In this document: positions 21,566-31,694 of the stretch, piece by piece
How positions within the stretch are numbered: the stretch's first letter is position 1
Layout of the letters: the number at the start of each line of letters is the position of its first letter
NCBI GenBank assembly: GCA_019426215.1
Contig: CM033408.1
Location: 10,109,077-10,173,076 of the forward strand
Length of the DNA: 64,000 nucleotides
Direction: 5' to 3'
From: Buddleja alternifolia
Taxonomy: Eukaryota; Streptophyta; Magnoliopsida; Lamiales; Scrophulariaceae
Position numbers and translations under genes: made by a program
The notes under the pieces: model-generated
Databases searched by the model: none
Told to the model about the DNA's origin: nothing
The model's input: only the letters and a program-made list of their open reading frames with translations

Positions 21566-23767
21566 CTATTTCTGTTTAGGTACCCATTGTTGCTTGGGTC
21601 CTTCAACATTAGTATCCTTGTTAGTGTTAAGTAGAACTTTAGGAACCCAAATTTGCCTTGTCTTCATAGTAAGAATATTGGCCTTTTTGGGTTTCACCTT
21701 GTGCTGTGTGTAATTTTTGGATGTATAATAATATCCACGATTATAATAATAGTCATAATCATAATTATCATAGTATCGATAATATGATCTTGACTGTCTT
21801 GGATATCGACGCTGGTATTTCCTTGGCTCTGGCTTGGGTTGCACGTTTGGTGCTGGACGCTTAGCGCTTGATTCACAGTGACTAGATTTATCCTTAGCTT
21901 TTTGAGCGTTTGGATGAGTCTGTCTTTGTGGATCATTTGCTTTAGCCTTACCCTTGTCTGAGTTAGTTTTGACTTTCTCATTTGGCCTTTTACCATTGTC
22001 CCTTGGTTCATTTTGAGTTTGACCTTGTGAACCTTTCTCAACAAAGAAAACACCCTTTCCTTTGTTGTTTGCCGTAACATTAGGTTTGTTTGGTTGTTTA
22101 CCGAATTCATTGCATCCTAAACCGGTCTTTTCTCCAAACAACCTTGTTATTTCAGTCACATTGTCGAGCTTTCTGGATGCTTTGGACAACGATGAGACGA
22201 GCTGTTCTGACTTGGCAAGTCTAGCCATCAGATCAGCTTCTCTCTTGACTATTATATCAAGATCACCTTTCAATTGAATAACTTCACTCTTAAGCGATTG
22301 GTTTTTCTCAATGCACTGTTGCTGAATTTGCAACTCTGCTCTGAGCGTTACTTTATCGTTTGTGAGTGATGAAATAATAGCGAGATCATTTTGATATATT
22401 TTGGCAGCTTCTTGACATTCATTGTAATATTCTCTGACTTTGTCAAGTAATTCATCATAAGAAAGAGGAATTGATAATTCATTGATTACCTCAGGGGACG
22501 CTTCATCATCTCTGGCCATGAGACATATGAGCGCTGAGTCATCTAACGGCTCATCATCATCACTACTTTCGTCTGATGATTCTAAATCTTCAGGTGCTGA
22601 TGCTGGTTCTGATTCCGCAAGCAAACCTTGTTGTCGAAGGTTGCTCCTGAATTGGTTTCTATCCAAGTAATCCTGCCTTGAGGGCTTGGATACATTTGGA
22701 TAGGGACAATTTACCTGGTAGTGCCCCGGTTTCCTGCAATTATAACAAAGATTGATTTTCATTTTTTGTTCACTTGTTAGCCTTGCAGTGTGTGGTTTTG
22801 AAACCACTGGAGCTGGGAGACTTTGAGTAGACGCTTGATATTGAGCAGGCGCTTGAGGTAAAGGAACAGAATATTGAGGCGCTTGAAACTGTTGTTGTAC
22901 GGGAGAAGGCGCTTGATATGAACTTTGTCCTTGATTATTAGGACCTTTTCCTTTCTTTTCATATCTCAAGAACTTCCTGAATCTATTCAGCAAAGCCAAC
23001 TCTTCTTCCTCATTAATGTCCGAATTCTTTCCTTTGTTACCCGATTTGCCTTTGATTGATGCAATGAGCGCTCCAGATTCAATCACTGGATTACTCATAA
23101 TGTCACTAGCAGAGTTCAACTCGAACTCAAAAGCTTTTAGCTCTGAAAAGGCGTCTTCTGGAGTTAAGAGATCCAGCATGTTTGATTCTCTCATAGCTGT
23201 TGTCTTCATCAAGAATTTACTTGGTAGACTTCTAAAGATCTTAACCACCATTTCTCGATTCTGTAAGTCCATTCCCAACGACGTAAGTTCTGTAACAAGA
23301 GCTGTGAATCTTATATCCAATTGCTCTAGCGTTTCATTGGGTAGCATCTTAAATCCGTTAAACTTTTCCTTAGCAATGGAAAGTTTGTTTTCTTTGATTT
23401 GAGCTGAACCACCACAGATTGTAGCCAGCTTATCCCATATTTCTTTAGTCATTTTGCAAGATTTGATTTTATTGAATAAGTTATCATTATCACCAATAGC
23501 CGTATACAGAGCGTTGCGACCAACATTGTCCAAGTTAGCTCTTCGACGCTCATCTGGAGACCATTCTTGTTTTGGTTTTTCAACGTAACCATCAGGGGTT
23601 TCTTCTGTGGCTCCAGGCGCTCTTGTGATAACTTTGTATATTTTGATTGGCCCATCTGAAATAATATCGCACATGTCATCATCGCATGAACATAAATACG
23701 TAAATGCTTTGACTTTCCATGTGTCAAAATTTGATTCTGTCAATTTGGGAACTTTAGCAAATGCCAT
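21566..23767 (-). CDS. gag: Sirevirus-type Gag (733 aa)
   Basis: ATG at 23767, 89 bp after the PBS, TAG at 21566-21568. The N-terminal half has the copia Gag fold signature (FDTWKVKAFTYLCS, then EIWDKLATICGG and LDIRFTALVTELTSLG). A CCHC zinc knuckle, C-x2-C-x4-H-x4-C, lies at about residues 341-354 (CYNCRKPGHYQVNC). Residues ~440-560 are a probable coiled coil. The tail is basic and Lys/Pro-rich, ending in a Tyr-rich block (about 665-700). The long tail after the knuckle is characteristic of Sireviruses. It packages the RNA and builds the virus-like particle. It ends with QQWVPKQK before TAG; pol follows 14 bp later in another frame. Confidence 0.92.
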   Translation of the reverse strand: MAFAKVPKLTESNFDTWKVKAFTYLCSCDDDMCDIISDGPIKIYKVITRAPGATEETPDGYVEKPKQEWSPDERRRANLDNVGRNALYTAIGDNDNLFNKIKSCKMTKEIWDKLATICGGSAQIKENKLSIAKEKFNGFKMLPNETLEQLDIRFTALVTELTSLGMDLQNREMVVKIFRSLPSKFLMKTTAMRESNMLDLLTPEDAFSELKAFEFELNSASDIMSNPVIESGALIASIKGKSGNKGKNSDINEEEELALLNRFRKFLRYEKKGKGPNNQGQSSYQAPSPVQQQFQAPQYSVPLPQAPAQYQASTQSLPAPVVSKPHTARLTSEQKMKINLCYNCRKPGHYQVNCPYPNVSKPSRQDYLDRNQFRSNLRQQGLLAESEPASAPEDLESSDESSDDDEPLDDSALICLMARDDEASPEVINELSIPLSYDELLDKVREYYNECQEAAKIYQNDLAIISSLTNDKVTLRAELQIQQQCIEKNQSLKSEVIQLKGDLDIIVKREADLMARLAKSEQLVSSLSKASRKLDNVTEITRLFGEKTGLGCNEFGKQPNKPNVTANNKGKGVFFVEKGSQGQTQNEPRDNGKRPNEKVKTNSDKGKAKANDPQRQTHPNAQKAKDKSSHCESSAKRPAPNVQPKPEPRKYQRRYPRQSRSYYRYYDNYDYDYYYNRGYYYTSKNYTQHKVKPKKANILTMKTRQIWVPKVLLNTNKDTNVEGPKQQWVPKQK

Positions 23768-23856
23768 ATCTAAGCTTTAAAAAGCAACTAGATTTTGAAA
23801 GAAAAGGATCTAAACAAGCAGTTATGCTTGGAAATTTTAAAATTTCAAAATTAACC

Positions 23857-23868
23857 GCTCTGATACCA
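23857..23868 (-). other. Inner SIRE primer-binding site (initiator tRNA-Met)
   Basis: Minus strand TGGTATCAGAGC, two bases from the LTR end, complementary to the 3' end of plant initiator tRNA-Met. The outer SIRE has the same 2-base spacing. Confidence 0.95.
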
Positions 23869-23870
23869 CT

Positions 23871-25415
23871 TGTTGGTCCCAAGTGGCATACGAAAGGGTC
23901 TAGAAGGGGGGGGGGGGGTTGAATAGACCCTTTAGTCTTTTTCGACTTCAAAAAGATTTCGTATTAAACGTATTTGGACGCTTGAAATGATAGGCGCTTG
24001 AAGTGTCTAACGCTTCACTTTAGCGTTCACATAAGATATTTGAGACTTTGTGAAGCGTCTAATGAAGACCGTTTTATAAAGTTAACTTAGACTTCAGGAA
24101 TTGAATACTTTGACCTTGTAGGTTAAGCGTTCAGTTCTTTTAATTAGGGTTAGCACAGCGGAATGATTTTGGAATCTTCTCTTTGAAAGTTTTAGCGTCA
24201 CAAGATGTTTCTTAGTTGCTTAGCTTTTGATTGTGTTTTACTTATGCAATGATATGATAGATGAATGAAATGACTGAAAAGTAAATAACACAATATTTGT
24301 AAGGTTCGTTGGGTGGTGTAATCCCAACTACGTCCTTCTTCTCCTTTGCACTTGGAGGCAATCCACTAAAATGATTCTCAAAGAATCACACAGAATCTTC
24401 TACAAATTAGGGAGAGATGGATGTCGATGACTTGAGCTCCTTGATCACACAGATTTCTGCTTCAAATCACTTCAACCCTCTTGCTTCTTTCACCCAGAAA
24501 TGATGCAAGTATCCAACTTCGACTTCACACAGATCGCGAGGCTTGGATGGGATTTTCTAAAAGGTTTGTTTGATTTTGATGAAGTTCAAACAACTTGGTA
24601 ATATCTCAGTAGGAATCTGGTTTCTTCAAAAAGAATGTTTGAGATATTTGTTGACTGTCTCAGGAATATAAGAAAAGCAAGTAGGATGTTTCTTGAATTT
24701 TCTGGCTTTTCTGAGAGTTTAAGGAATGAGATTTTAATGCAACAGCAATTTGGCTTGATAAAATTGTTCTCTTTTTTGTTTGTTGTTGAAGTCCTATTTA
24801 TAGGTATTCTTGGAGAAAGTGTCCGTTTGACACATGCACTGGCGCGTGTCTCTCACTTTCGCGAGTGAACAGCTTTTGTCCTTTTTCCTGAAAATTTGCT
24901 GCACGAAAGTTGGTGCTGCAGTCTGAGATAGTTGACAGTCCAATAGGGTGGCTTCTCCGTACGTCTGACATTACTTATCATATTAAATGCTCTTATCAAC
25001 ATTTAATGCATTTGAAATTAATACCCGTTGGTATTTAATGCTTTGAGAATATTTGCATTAAACTCCTTCTGGACTTAGAAGTAAATTCAGGTGAGATCAC
25101 TTCTGTCCCATAAGGTAACGCTTGATATAGCTGGCCAAAGTGGACGCTTGGAGACTGTATCTATCTTCTGAGATCAGGCGCTTGAGTCTTCGAACTTTAC
25201 CACTGATAAACTCACTCAGAAATCATCAGACGCTCAGCCTAAGACTATTTTGCCTAATACTCTAAAGTAAGATAACAAAGCCTAATAAATCTATTACAAG
25301 TCTAACGCTTCAAAGCCTATACAAGTTTTCTACGAAAATAAACTTACAACTTTTTTTGGGGTCTAACAAAAACTTAATTGTCATCATCAAAACTTCTAAC
25401 ATGAAATTCCTAACA
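23871..25415 (-). repeat. Inner SIRE 5' LTR
   Basis: 1545 bp. Relative to 11607-13145 it has a poly-G run of 13 instead of 7 near its end and six single-base transitions that I could find. It drives the element from the TATA box at 24794-24802. Confidence 0.95.
24794..24802 (-). promoter_or_regulatory. TATA box of the inner SIRE 5' LTR
   Basis: CTATTTATA on the plus strand, TATAAATAG on the element strand. The same box is at 12524-12532 in the 3' LTR. The likely transcription start is about 30 bp further along the minus strand. Confidence 0.65.
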
Positions 25416-25420
25416 CTTAT
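25416..25420. other. Target-site duplication CTTAT, right copy
   Basis: Matches 11602-11606. The LARD-like internal region resumes at 25421. Confidence 0.93.
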
Positions 25421-25474
25421 CTTCTCTAAGACTAAGTTGTTTTATTTATATTTTTTATTTTTATTCTTGAATAG

Positions 25475-26574
25475 ATGAGCAACTATGACTTTTATTGGTC
25501 AAAACAAGGATGGTATGAAGGAGCCGATGACGGTAAAGTATTTTGTTCGTGGTGTGGAGGTGTTCATCATAGCGATTGCTGCCAGCAAAGATGGAGAAAT
25601 CAACAAGACTTTCATCCAGATTTTCCATTAAGTTTTTATGTTATGAGATCTTCACCCGCCTACCTGCAACATGATAGTACGATGCAAGAACAATTTCAAC
25701 CGATTGACTTTTAGAATCAAGGGAATCATCAGCAACAACGGGATAGAAACCCAAGGTTTGAAGAGTTGATAATTTAATGGATGAAGACGAATGATGAGCG
25801 GTCTCAGAATATCGAAGCATCTATGATGGATTGCAAACACAACTCTACCAACTTTCCAATTTATTGGCAGAGAGATCATCAGATACTTCGCAGAGTGGCG
25901 CAGAAGAGGATGATGAGGTACTTGATACAAAAGTTGAACAAGTTTTTGATTCGGCACCACAGTGTCTATGACCCATTGCTACACTAACACTACCTCCAAA
26001 ATCTATGTATAGTGAAGCAGAGACAACATCATTGGAGCACCTTCGATTCTACACAGAGATTCCAAAATCCACTCCATCACATGACCATGAAAGGAAGTTA
26101 CCCATCTTCAAGAACCCAACACCACTTACCACCATATCTCTCGAATTCTTACAAAATTGTATCAATAACCAGAGCGACAGAGTGGAGGAGGTTGAAGTCA
26201 AGGTTTACAACTCAAATGATCCATTCGATGCATATTTTGAGAACCCAAGTGATACTACGGTCAAGAATGAGAAAATAAGAGGATATATAAATCACTTGGA
26301 TGAACCACCATTTGAGTTGTCAAAACCAAGGCTAGAGGAGTATGTGATAGCCACATATGAGTTGCAATCATCTATTGAGGATTCTTTCTCACTTCCAATT
26401 AAACTTTCATCTTTACACTTCAATTATGTATTTTTGAAAGAGACCTTATGCTCACTTCTAATTCTTTTTGGTTGTGTGATAGAGATTGGAGGGGAGAAGC
26501 CTCTACGCAACTGGAAAAAGCACAAAAAAGCTCGTCCATACAAAGTTGGCATTGCTCCTTATGATCTACCATGA
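25475..26574 (+). pseudogene. Single ORF of the LARD-like element (broken, ~365 codons)
   Basis: The ATG at 25475 opens a frame with a Cys/His cluster at residues ~23-36 (FCSWCGGVHHSDCCQ) that could be a zinc knuckle. The frame is cut by TAG 25712-25714 and TAA 25775-25777. Coding then shifts near 25828 to a second frame with a helical QTQLYQLSNLLAERSS stretch followed by an acidic run, is cut by TGA 25969-25971, and resumes at 26005-26574 (189 residues). The C-terminal part ends in a basic GGEKPLRNWKKHKKARPYK. The helical stretch recalls coiled-coil parts of Athila Gag proteins; the rest I do not recognise. It is the only protein this element encodes, so it may be a rearranged Gag relative kept for packaging. 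Confidence 0.55.
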
Positions 26575-28310
26575 GCAGTGCAAGGGAGTTGAGCTAATGA
26601 CTTAAAACAAGCGGTTCGTGGGAGGCAACCCATGCTTACATGCTTTCTTTCATCTTTGTTATTTTTCTTTTTGTTTTGTTTTTCTCGTTTTGTGTGTTCT
26701 TAGTTGTTATGATGATGCTTTTTGTCTCTTCTTGTTTTTCTAACTTCACAGATGGCTAGGATCTATTGTCAGACTCTTTGCCTTGTTGCTTTTTCGCTTT
26801 TTGGACATCACTTAGCTTCAACCATCAGGGACGTCTTTCTTTCCTTTACTTTACATGTGTATGTCCGCTCATTGGGGACAATGTGCTAGATTAGTTGGGG
26901 GGTGGATTAGACGTCCCAAATATAATTGTGATGTGGCGATATGGTGTAACTTGTACTCATTTGTTAAGTTTCATACTTGATTTGGGATTAAAAAAGAAAA
27001 CTGTGACAGGCAATGATTTCAAATTCATGTTTTGTTATACCTTTGCTTGGAGCATGATTCGTTTGAGTGTCTCTACTTCATCTAAGATGAAATCCTTTGT
27101 TGTACTTTATATGTGAAAGCCTTTTTAGCGATGCTTATGTGAATTGTTGAGGATTTAAAGCATTGAACTTTCAATTTTGTCAACTTTGAAGTGTATGTCG
27201 AGTGTGCAAAGTCATGAAATGATTTAGGCCATCTTTCATTTTCTTTAACCTTACAATTGGCCTTCACTATATTACATAATCTCTAGACCTTATTTTGAGT
27301 TGTATTGATAAGAATGGAGTGTGCTAAGCACACTAAAAACCACCATTCGTCTTTCTTTCGTAAGCCACACCAACCACCCTTTAGCCTAAAAGTAAAACAA
27401 AGTCTATTTCCTAATTGAGAGAGCATAGAACTTCATATCATTTGATATTTATTTGGGTATATACTTTGTGTTGGGTATCGAAACTCATTGATTAGTGGTT
27501 TAGAAGGTGGTGTTGTTCTTGCTTATGATAAAAAATTGGAGGTTTGGATTTTATGTGAAAAGAGGGGATGAAATGAAGAACTGAAAGTTGGTTAAATAAT
27601 CGAGAAATATATAAAAAAAAAGAAATTTTTTTTTTTTGCTCTCGACTAGGCTATGAACTAGACTTCAATGTGAATTGATTGGCTTTGGAATCATTACGCC
27701 CCCGGTATCAAAAGAAACAAGTTTGGGAGTTGTGAGCTTGAAAAGAAAAGAAAAAAAGAAATTTAAAAGTGATAAGTGACAAGATGTAGAGATTTGTTCG
27801 GTTGATAAGTGAGTGTTTAGCTCGATGATATTGAGTTGTATGCTCTCTTGAATTTAGTCACTTTATCCATATATTCCCGTCCAAGCTATTACCTAGCCTT
27901 ACGTTACAAGCCGAAAAAACCCTTTGATCGTGACTTTCACATTTCATGCACACCGATAGGTCAACAAGTTTTGGAGTGTTTTAATGTCTTTATTATCTAC
28001 TAAGTTTGCATAATCTTGTTTAAAGTGTGCTCTTGGCGTAAAAATGGATATGGAGTCCATGATTTAGAGATGGAGTCGAAGATGTTTTGGAGGCTTTCAA
28101 ATTGTTGAGTGTTCTAGGTAAAGTGTAACTTGTCATAATCATTTCGATAGTTTAATTTTTACCTTTATGTGTGAAGTTGAAAAAAATTTGAGCCTTCATG
28201 TGCGTACTTGATTTTTGAGATATGAATTTTTTTAAAAAAAGATCCCAAACCAAGTTGTAAAATCTGAACTTATGAATACTTGTTCACCAATTATTGATCG
28301 AGATGATCAT
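26575..28310 (+). other. 3' non-coding part of the LARD-like element
   Basis: About 1.7 kb after the ORF, AT-rich, with a 'gggaggcaaccca' block at 26621-26633 that is common after pol in Athila/Tat elements, plus the internal PPT. No gene seen. Confidence 0.6.
26870..26906 (+). other. Internal hairpin plus second polypurine tract of the LARD-like element
   Basis: CATTGGGGACAATG (26870-26883) is a short stem-loop, followed 12 bases later by GGGGGGTGG. The true PPT next to the 3' LTR (28311-28329) has the related GTTGGGGGGTAG. The Athila-like element has the same pairing at 42182-42224. Confidence 0.5.
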
Positions 28311-28329
28311 AGCCTAGTTGGGGGGTAGT
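28311..28329 (+). other. LARD-like element polypurine tract
   Basis: AGCCTAGTTGGGGGGTAGT directly before the LTR start TGATAAG at 28330. Confidence 0.75.
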
Positions 28330-29784
28330 TGATAAGTTCATATTTTACAGTATTTTATGCCCCATTTTAATATGATTTGATCGTTACTTTGATCACTTTT
28401 TATCTCTCATAATGCTTTGATTGGTATATATTTTGTTTTGTAGGATAAAATTTGATTTACGCATGAAAGACTAGAAAAGAGATCCAAATTGAGTTTGAAA
28501 TTGAAGAAAGAAACAAAAAAAGATAGCTGACGAAAGATTTTACACAATGCTCATAGAGAAACAAGGTTTTCGTCCCCTTAAAGGCCAAATCAGACTAAGG
28601 TTTCTTCTCAAATATCGTAGATATTTGTCTTAGCTTCACGTAGCAACATGAATCACCTCAATCTGACATTTGTAGAGATATTTATGATCAAACTACTAAC
28701 GCTGCGAATTTCTTGTCAGAAGACCGCAGTCAGAAAATCCAGTGCCAAATTAGACCGCGGTCTACTTTTCCGATCTCTAATTTTGATATCCGCGTACAGC
28801 CACCTATAAATAGGGTTTTAGGTCAGTTTTTGAGAGAATTGACACACTTTTCACCTACCAAAGGGGCTTTTCTTGCTCTCCAAGACCCGAGGAAGACACC
28901 TAAAGGCCTAAGGAAGCTTGAAGAGTCAATTATCATCATCAAAGCTTGGATTCACTTCTTGTGATAGGGAGTTCTTCAATTCTCCCTTTTAGAATAGTTT
29001 TTAGCTATGTCTTTTGGGGATTTTAAATTTCTCTTTGTTACAATTATGAACTAAGTACTTATTTGATTCGGTTATGCGAATACTTTGTGATGTTTTGTGT
29101 TTAATAAATCCTTAGTTTCCGAATTAATTACATTCTTGTTACATATTTGATTTTTATGCTTAATGCTTGCATATGCTTGATCACCATGTGTTTGATATAA
29201 TGCTTTGTCTTGAGACCGAGAGGAGATAGATAAAGGTAGATCGTAAAATCAAATATCATAGCGTAACAATTGACTAGAGATAGAATCAATTACGTTGTGT
29301 GGATTTTTGTGATAAGATGACCCGAGTGAATGTAGGATGTTCGTAAGCAAGGAATCCCTTTGAACCTTAATGCATGTTAGTTAATTCAATATTCACTATA
29401 GAGATATGGGAAGTTGTTAACTAGTGTAGGCTCGTTATTTCAAGAGATTGAGTAATGAATACATTAGGGGGTTTCGCCATAACAAGAGTGTTCTAAGAAT
29501 CCGGGTAATTTAGAGTTATGGACATAAAATGGAGCATAGTAGGATCATAACCCAATCATCTCTTTCCATTTGATATATTACCTTGTTTATCATATAGTTG
29601 TCTTTAATTATTTTCATAGTTCAACCATCTATCATCTTATAATTTGATTTAGCTTAGAGTTAGGAAATATAGCAATTACGAGCATCGAATCCAATTGTCC
29701 TTGTGGAGACGATACACCCCGGGCTAATAGTCCACCTTATTACATTGCACGACCTAGTACACTTGCTAGGAATATCACGTGTTA
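28330..29784 (+). repeat. LARD-like element 3' LTR
   Basis: 1455 bp direct repeat of 10082-11549 with about 5 percent difference by eye and a 13-bp deletion in the GC-palindrome region. The end is TGTTA rather than TGTCA. The TSD copy CTTTC follows at 29785-29789. Confidence 0.9.
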
Positions 29785-29789
29785 CTTTC

Positions 29790-29810
29790 GTATGCCACTT
29801 GGGAGCAACA
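29790..29810 (+). repeat. Outer SIRE 5' LTR, last 21 bases
   Basis: GTATGCCACTTGGGAGCAACA continues the LTR broken at 10081 and is followed, after two bases, by the PBS. Confidence 0.9.
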
Positions 29811-29812
29811 AG

Positions 29813-29824
29813 TGGTATCAGAGC
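29813..29824 (+). other. Outer SIRE primer-binding site (initiator tRNA-Met)
   Basis: TGGTATCAGAGC, two bases after the LTR end; identical to the inner SIRE site. Confidence 0.93.
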
Positions 29825-29907
29825 GGTTAAAATTGAAATTTTAAAATTTCCAAGCATAACAGCTTGTTTAGATCCTTTTTCAAATCAAGTTGCTTTAAAT
29901 TTTACTT

Positions 29908-31694
29908 ATGGCATTCGCTAAAGTTCGCAAACTGACTTTGTCAAACTATGGTACATGGAGAGTCAAAACATTTACATATCTCTGTTCATGTGATGATGAC
30001 ATGTGCGATGTTATTTCAGATGGGCCAATCAAAATATATAAGGTTATCACTAGAGAGCCTAGAGCCACAGAAGACACTCGGAATGGTTACGTGGAAAAGC
30101 CAAAACAAGAATGGTCTCCAGATGTGCGTCGAAGAGAAAATTTGGACAATGTTGGTCGTAATGCTCTATATACAGGTATCGGTGATAATGACAGCTTATT
30201 CAACAAGATTAAGTCATGCAACACTACTAAGGAAATCTGGGATAAGTTAGCCATAATTTGTGGTAGTTCAGATTAAAGAGAACAAGCTTTCCATTGGCAA
30301 GGAAAGATTTAACAATTTCAAGATGTTGCCCAATGAGACTTTAGAACAACTGGATATAAGATTCACATCTCTTACTACAGAATTAACATATTTGGGTATG
30401 GATTTACAAAATCGGGAAATGGTGGTCAAAATCTTTAGAAGTCTATCTACTTGATTTTTGATGAAGACAACAGCTATGAGGGTGTCGAACAATTTGGATA
30501 GTTTAACTTCAGAAGATGCTTTTTCGGAACTCAAAGCATTTGAGTTTGAGTTGAATTCTACTAGTGATGAAGTAAGCAGTCCAGTGATTGAGTCTGGAGC
30601 GCTTATGGCGTCAATCAAGGGTAAATCGAGTAACAAGGGAAAGGTTTCAGATATTAGCAAGGAAGAGGAGTTGGCTTTAGTAAATAGATTCCAGCAATCA
30701 AGGACAAAATTCATATCAAGCGCCTGCTCCAGTACAACAACAGTTTCAAGCGCCTCAGTATTCTGTTCTTACAACCAAAGCGCCTGTTCAGTACCAAGCG
30801 TCTACTTAAAATCTCTCAGCGCCAGTGGTTTCAAAACCACACAATGCAAGGTTAACAAATGAACAAAAGATGAAAACTAATCTTTGTTATAATTGCAGGA
30901 AACCAGGGCACTACCAGGTAAATTGCCCTTATCCAAACGTATCTAAGCCTTCAAGGTAGGATTACTTGGATAGAAACCAATTCAGGAGCAACCTTCGTCA
31001 ACAAGGTTTGCTAGCGGAATCAAAATAAGCGTCCACACCTGAAGATTTGGAGTCATCAGAGGAGAGTAGTGATGATGATGAGATAGTGGATGACTCAGCG
31101 TTTATTTGTCTCATGGCCAGAGATGATGAAGCGTCCCCTGAGGTAAACACTGAGTCATCACTTCCTCTTTCATATGATGAATTACTTGACAAAGTCAAAG
31201 AATATTATAATGATTGTCAAGATACCGCTAAATTATATCAAAATCACTTTCATATCATTTCATCACTCCAAAGTGATAATGTGACGCTCAAAGCAGAGTT
31301 GCAAGTTCAGCAACAATGCATTGAGAAGAACAAATCACTTGAAAGTGATATAATAAATCTGAAAAGTGACTTTGATATAATAGTCAAGAGAGAAGTTGAG
31401 CTGATTGCTAGACTTGCTAAATCAGAACACCTCGTCTCATCATTGTCCAAAGCATCAAGAAAGCTAGACAATGTGACTGAGGTAATAAGATTATTTGGTG
31501 AAAAGACCAGTTTAGGATGCAATAAATTCGGTAAACAACCAAACAAATCTAATGTTACAGCAAACAACATAGGGAAGGATGTTTTCTTTGTTGAGAAAGG
31601 TTCACAAGGTCAAACACAAAATGAACCGAGCGACAATGGTACGAGGCCAAATGAGAAAGCCAAAGCTGACTCAGGCAAGGGAAAGGCAAAGGCT
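29908..31694 (+). pseudogene. gag: Outer SIRE gag, decayed and 3'-truncated
   Basis: ATG 29908 (MAFAKVRKLT) aligns with the inner Gag. Damage in order: a small deletion and frameshift at ~30265, an in-frame stop at ~30452, a frameshift with loss of about 13 codons near 30694, stops at ~30806, ~30957 and ~31026, then an open stretch to ~31694 covering the coiled coil. The zinc knuckle (CYNCRKPGHYQVNC, ~30885-30926) is still recognisable. The Gag tail and the start of pol are deleted at 31688-31694, where an AAAGGCT microhomology joins gag directly to pol. No functional Gag is possible. Confidence 0.88.

Larger units (their letters stand above)
11607..25415 (-). mobile_element. Inner SIRE: young, near-complete Sirevirus-like Ty1-copia element
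   Basis: 13,809 bp with 5-bp TSD. Read on the minus strand the order is 5' LTR (25415-23871), PBS (23868-23857), gag (23767-21566), pol (21551-18312), an 800-bp spacer, a third envelope-position ORF (17512-13859, continuing past a TGA to 13382), PPT and 3' LTR (13145-11607). By eye the LTRs differ at six sites, all transitions, plus a 7 versus 13 poly-G run. That suggests insertion within the last few hundred thousand years at usual plant rates. A copia-order pol followed by a large extra ORF, long LTRs and the 'catcatcaaaaaggggg' PPT context place it in the Sirevirus (SIRE/Maximus) group. Confidence 0.93.
10082..29784 (+). mobile_element. Non-autonomous Ty3-gypsy relative (LARD-like), itself interrupted
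   Basis: LTRs 10082-11549 and 28330-29784 are direct repeats starting TGATAAGTTCATATTT. The left ends TGTCA and the right ends TGTTA. A PBS-like TTTTTGGCGCCGTTGCC follows the left LTR, and a G-rich polypurine tract precedes the right LTR. The internal region is only about 2.97 kb once the inner SIRE (11607-25415) and one copy of its TSD are removed. It lacks protease, RT, RNase H and integrase, so the element depended on a relative for movement. The PBS type and a 'gggaggcaaccca' block after the coding part resemble Athila/Tat gypsy elements. LTR difference is roughly 5 percent by eye. Confidence 0.88.

Noticed and set aside
23857..23868. tRNA-like sequences at the TGGTATCAGAGC sites (also 29813 and 56751)
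   Set aside because: They are 12-base primer-binding sites next to LTR ends, not tRNA genes; no cloverleaf surrounds them.
27660..27720. Motif CGCCCCCGGTATC in the LARD and CGCCCCCAGTATC in the Athila-like element (41710) as a shared signal
   Set aside because: The two occur on opposite strands relative to their elements, so a common function is not supported.
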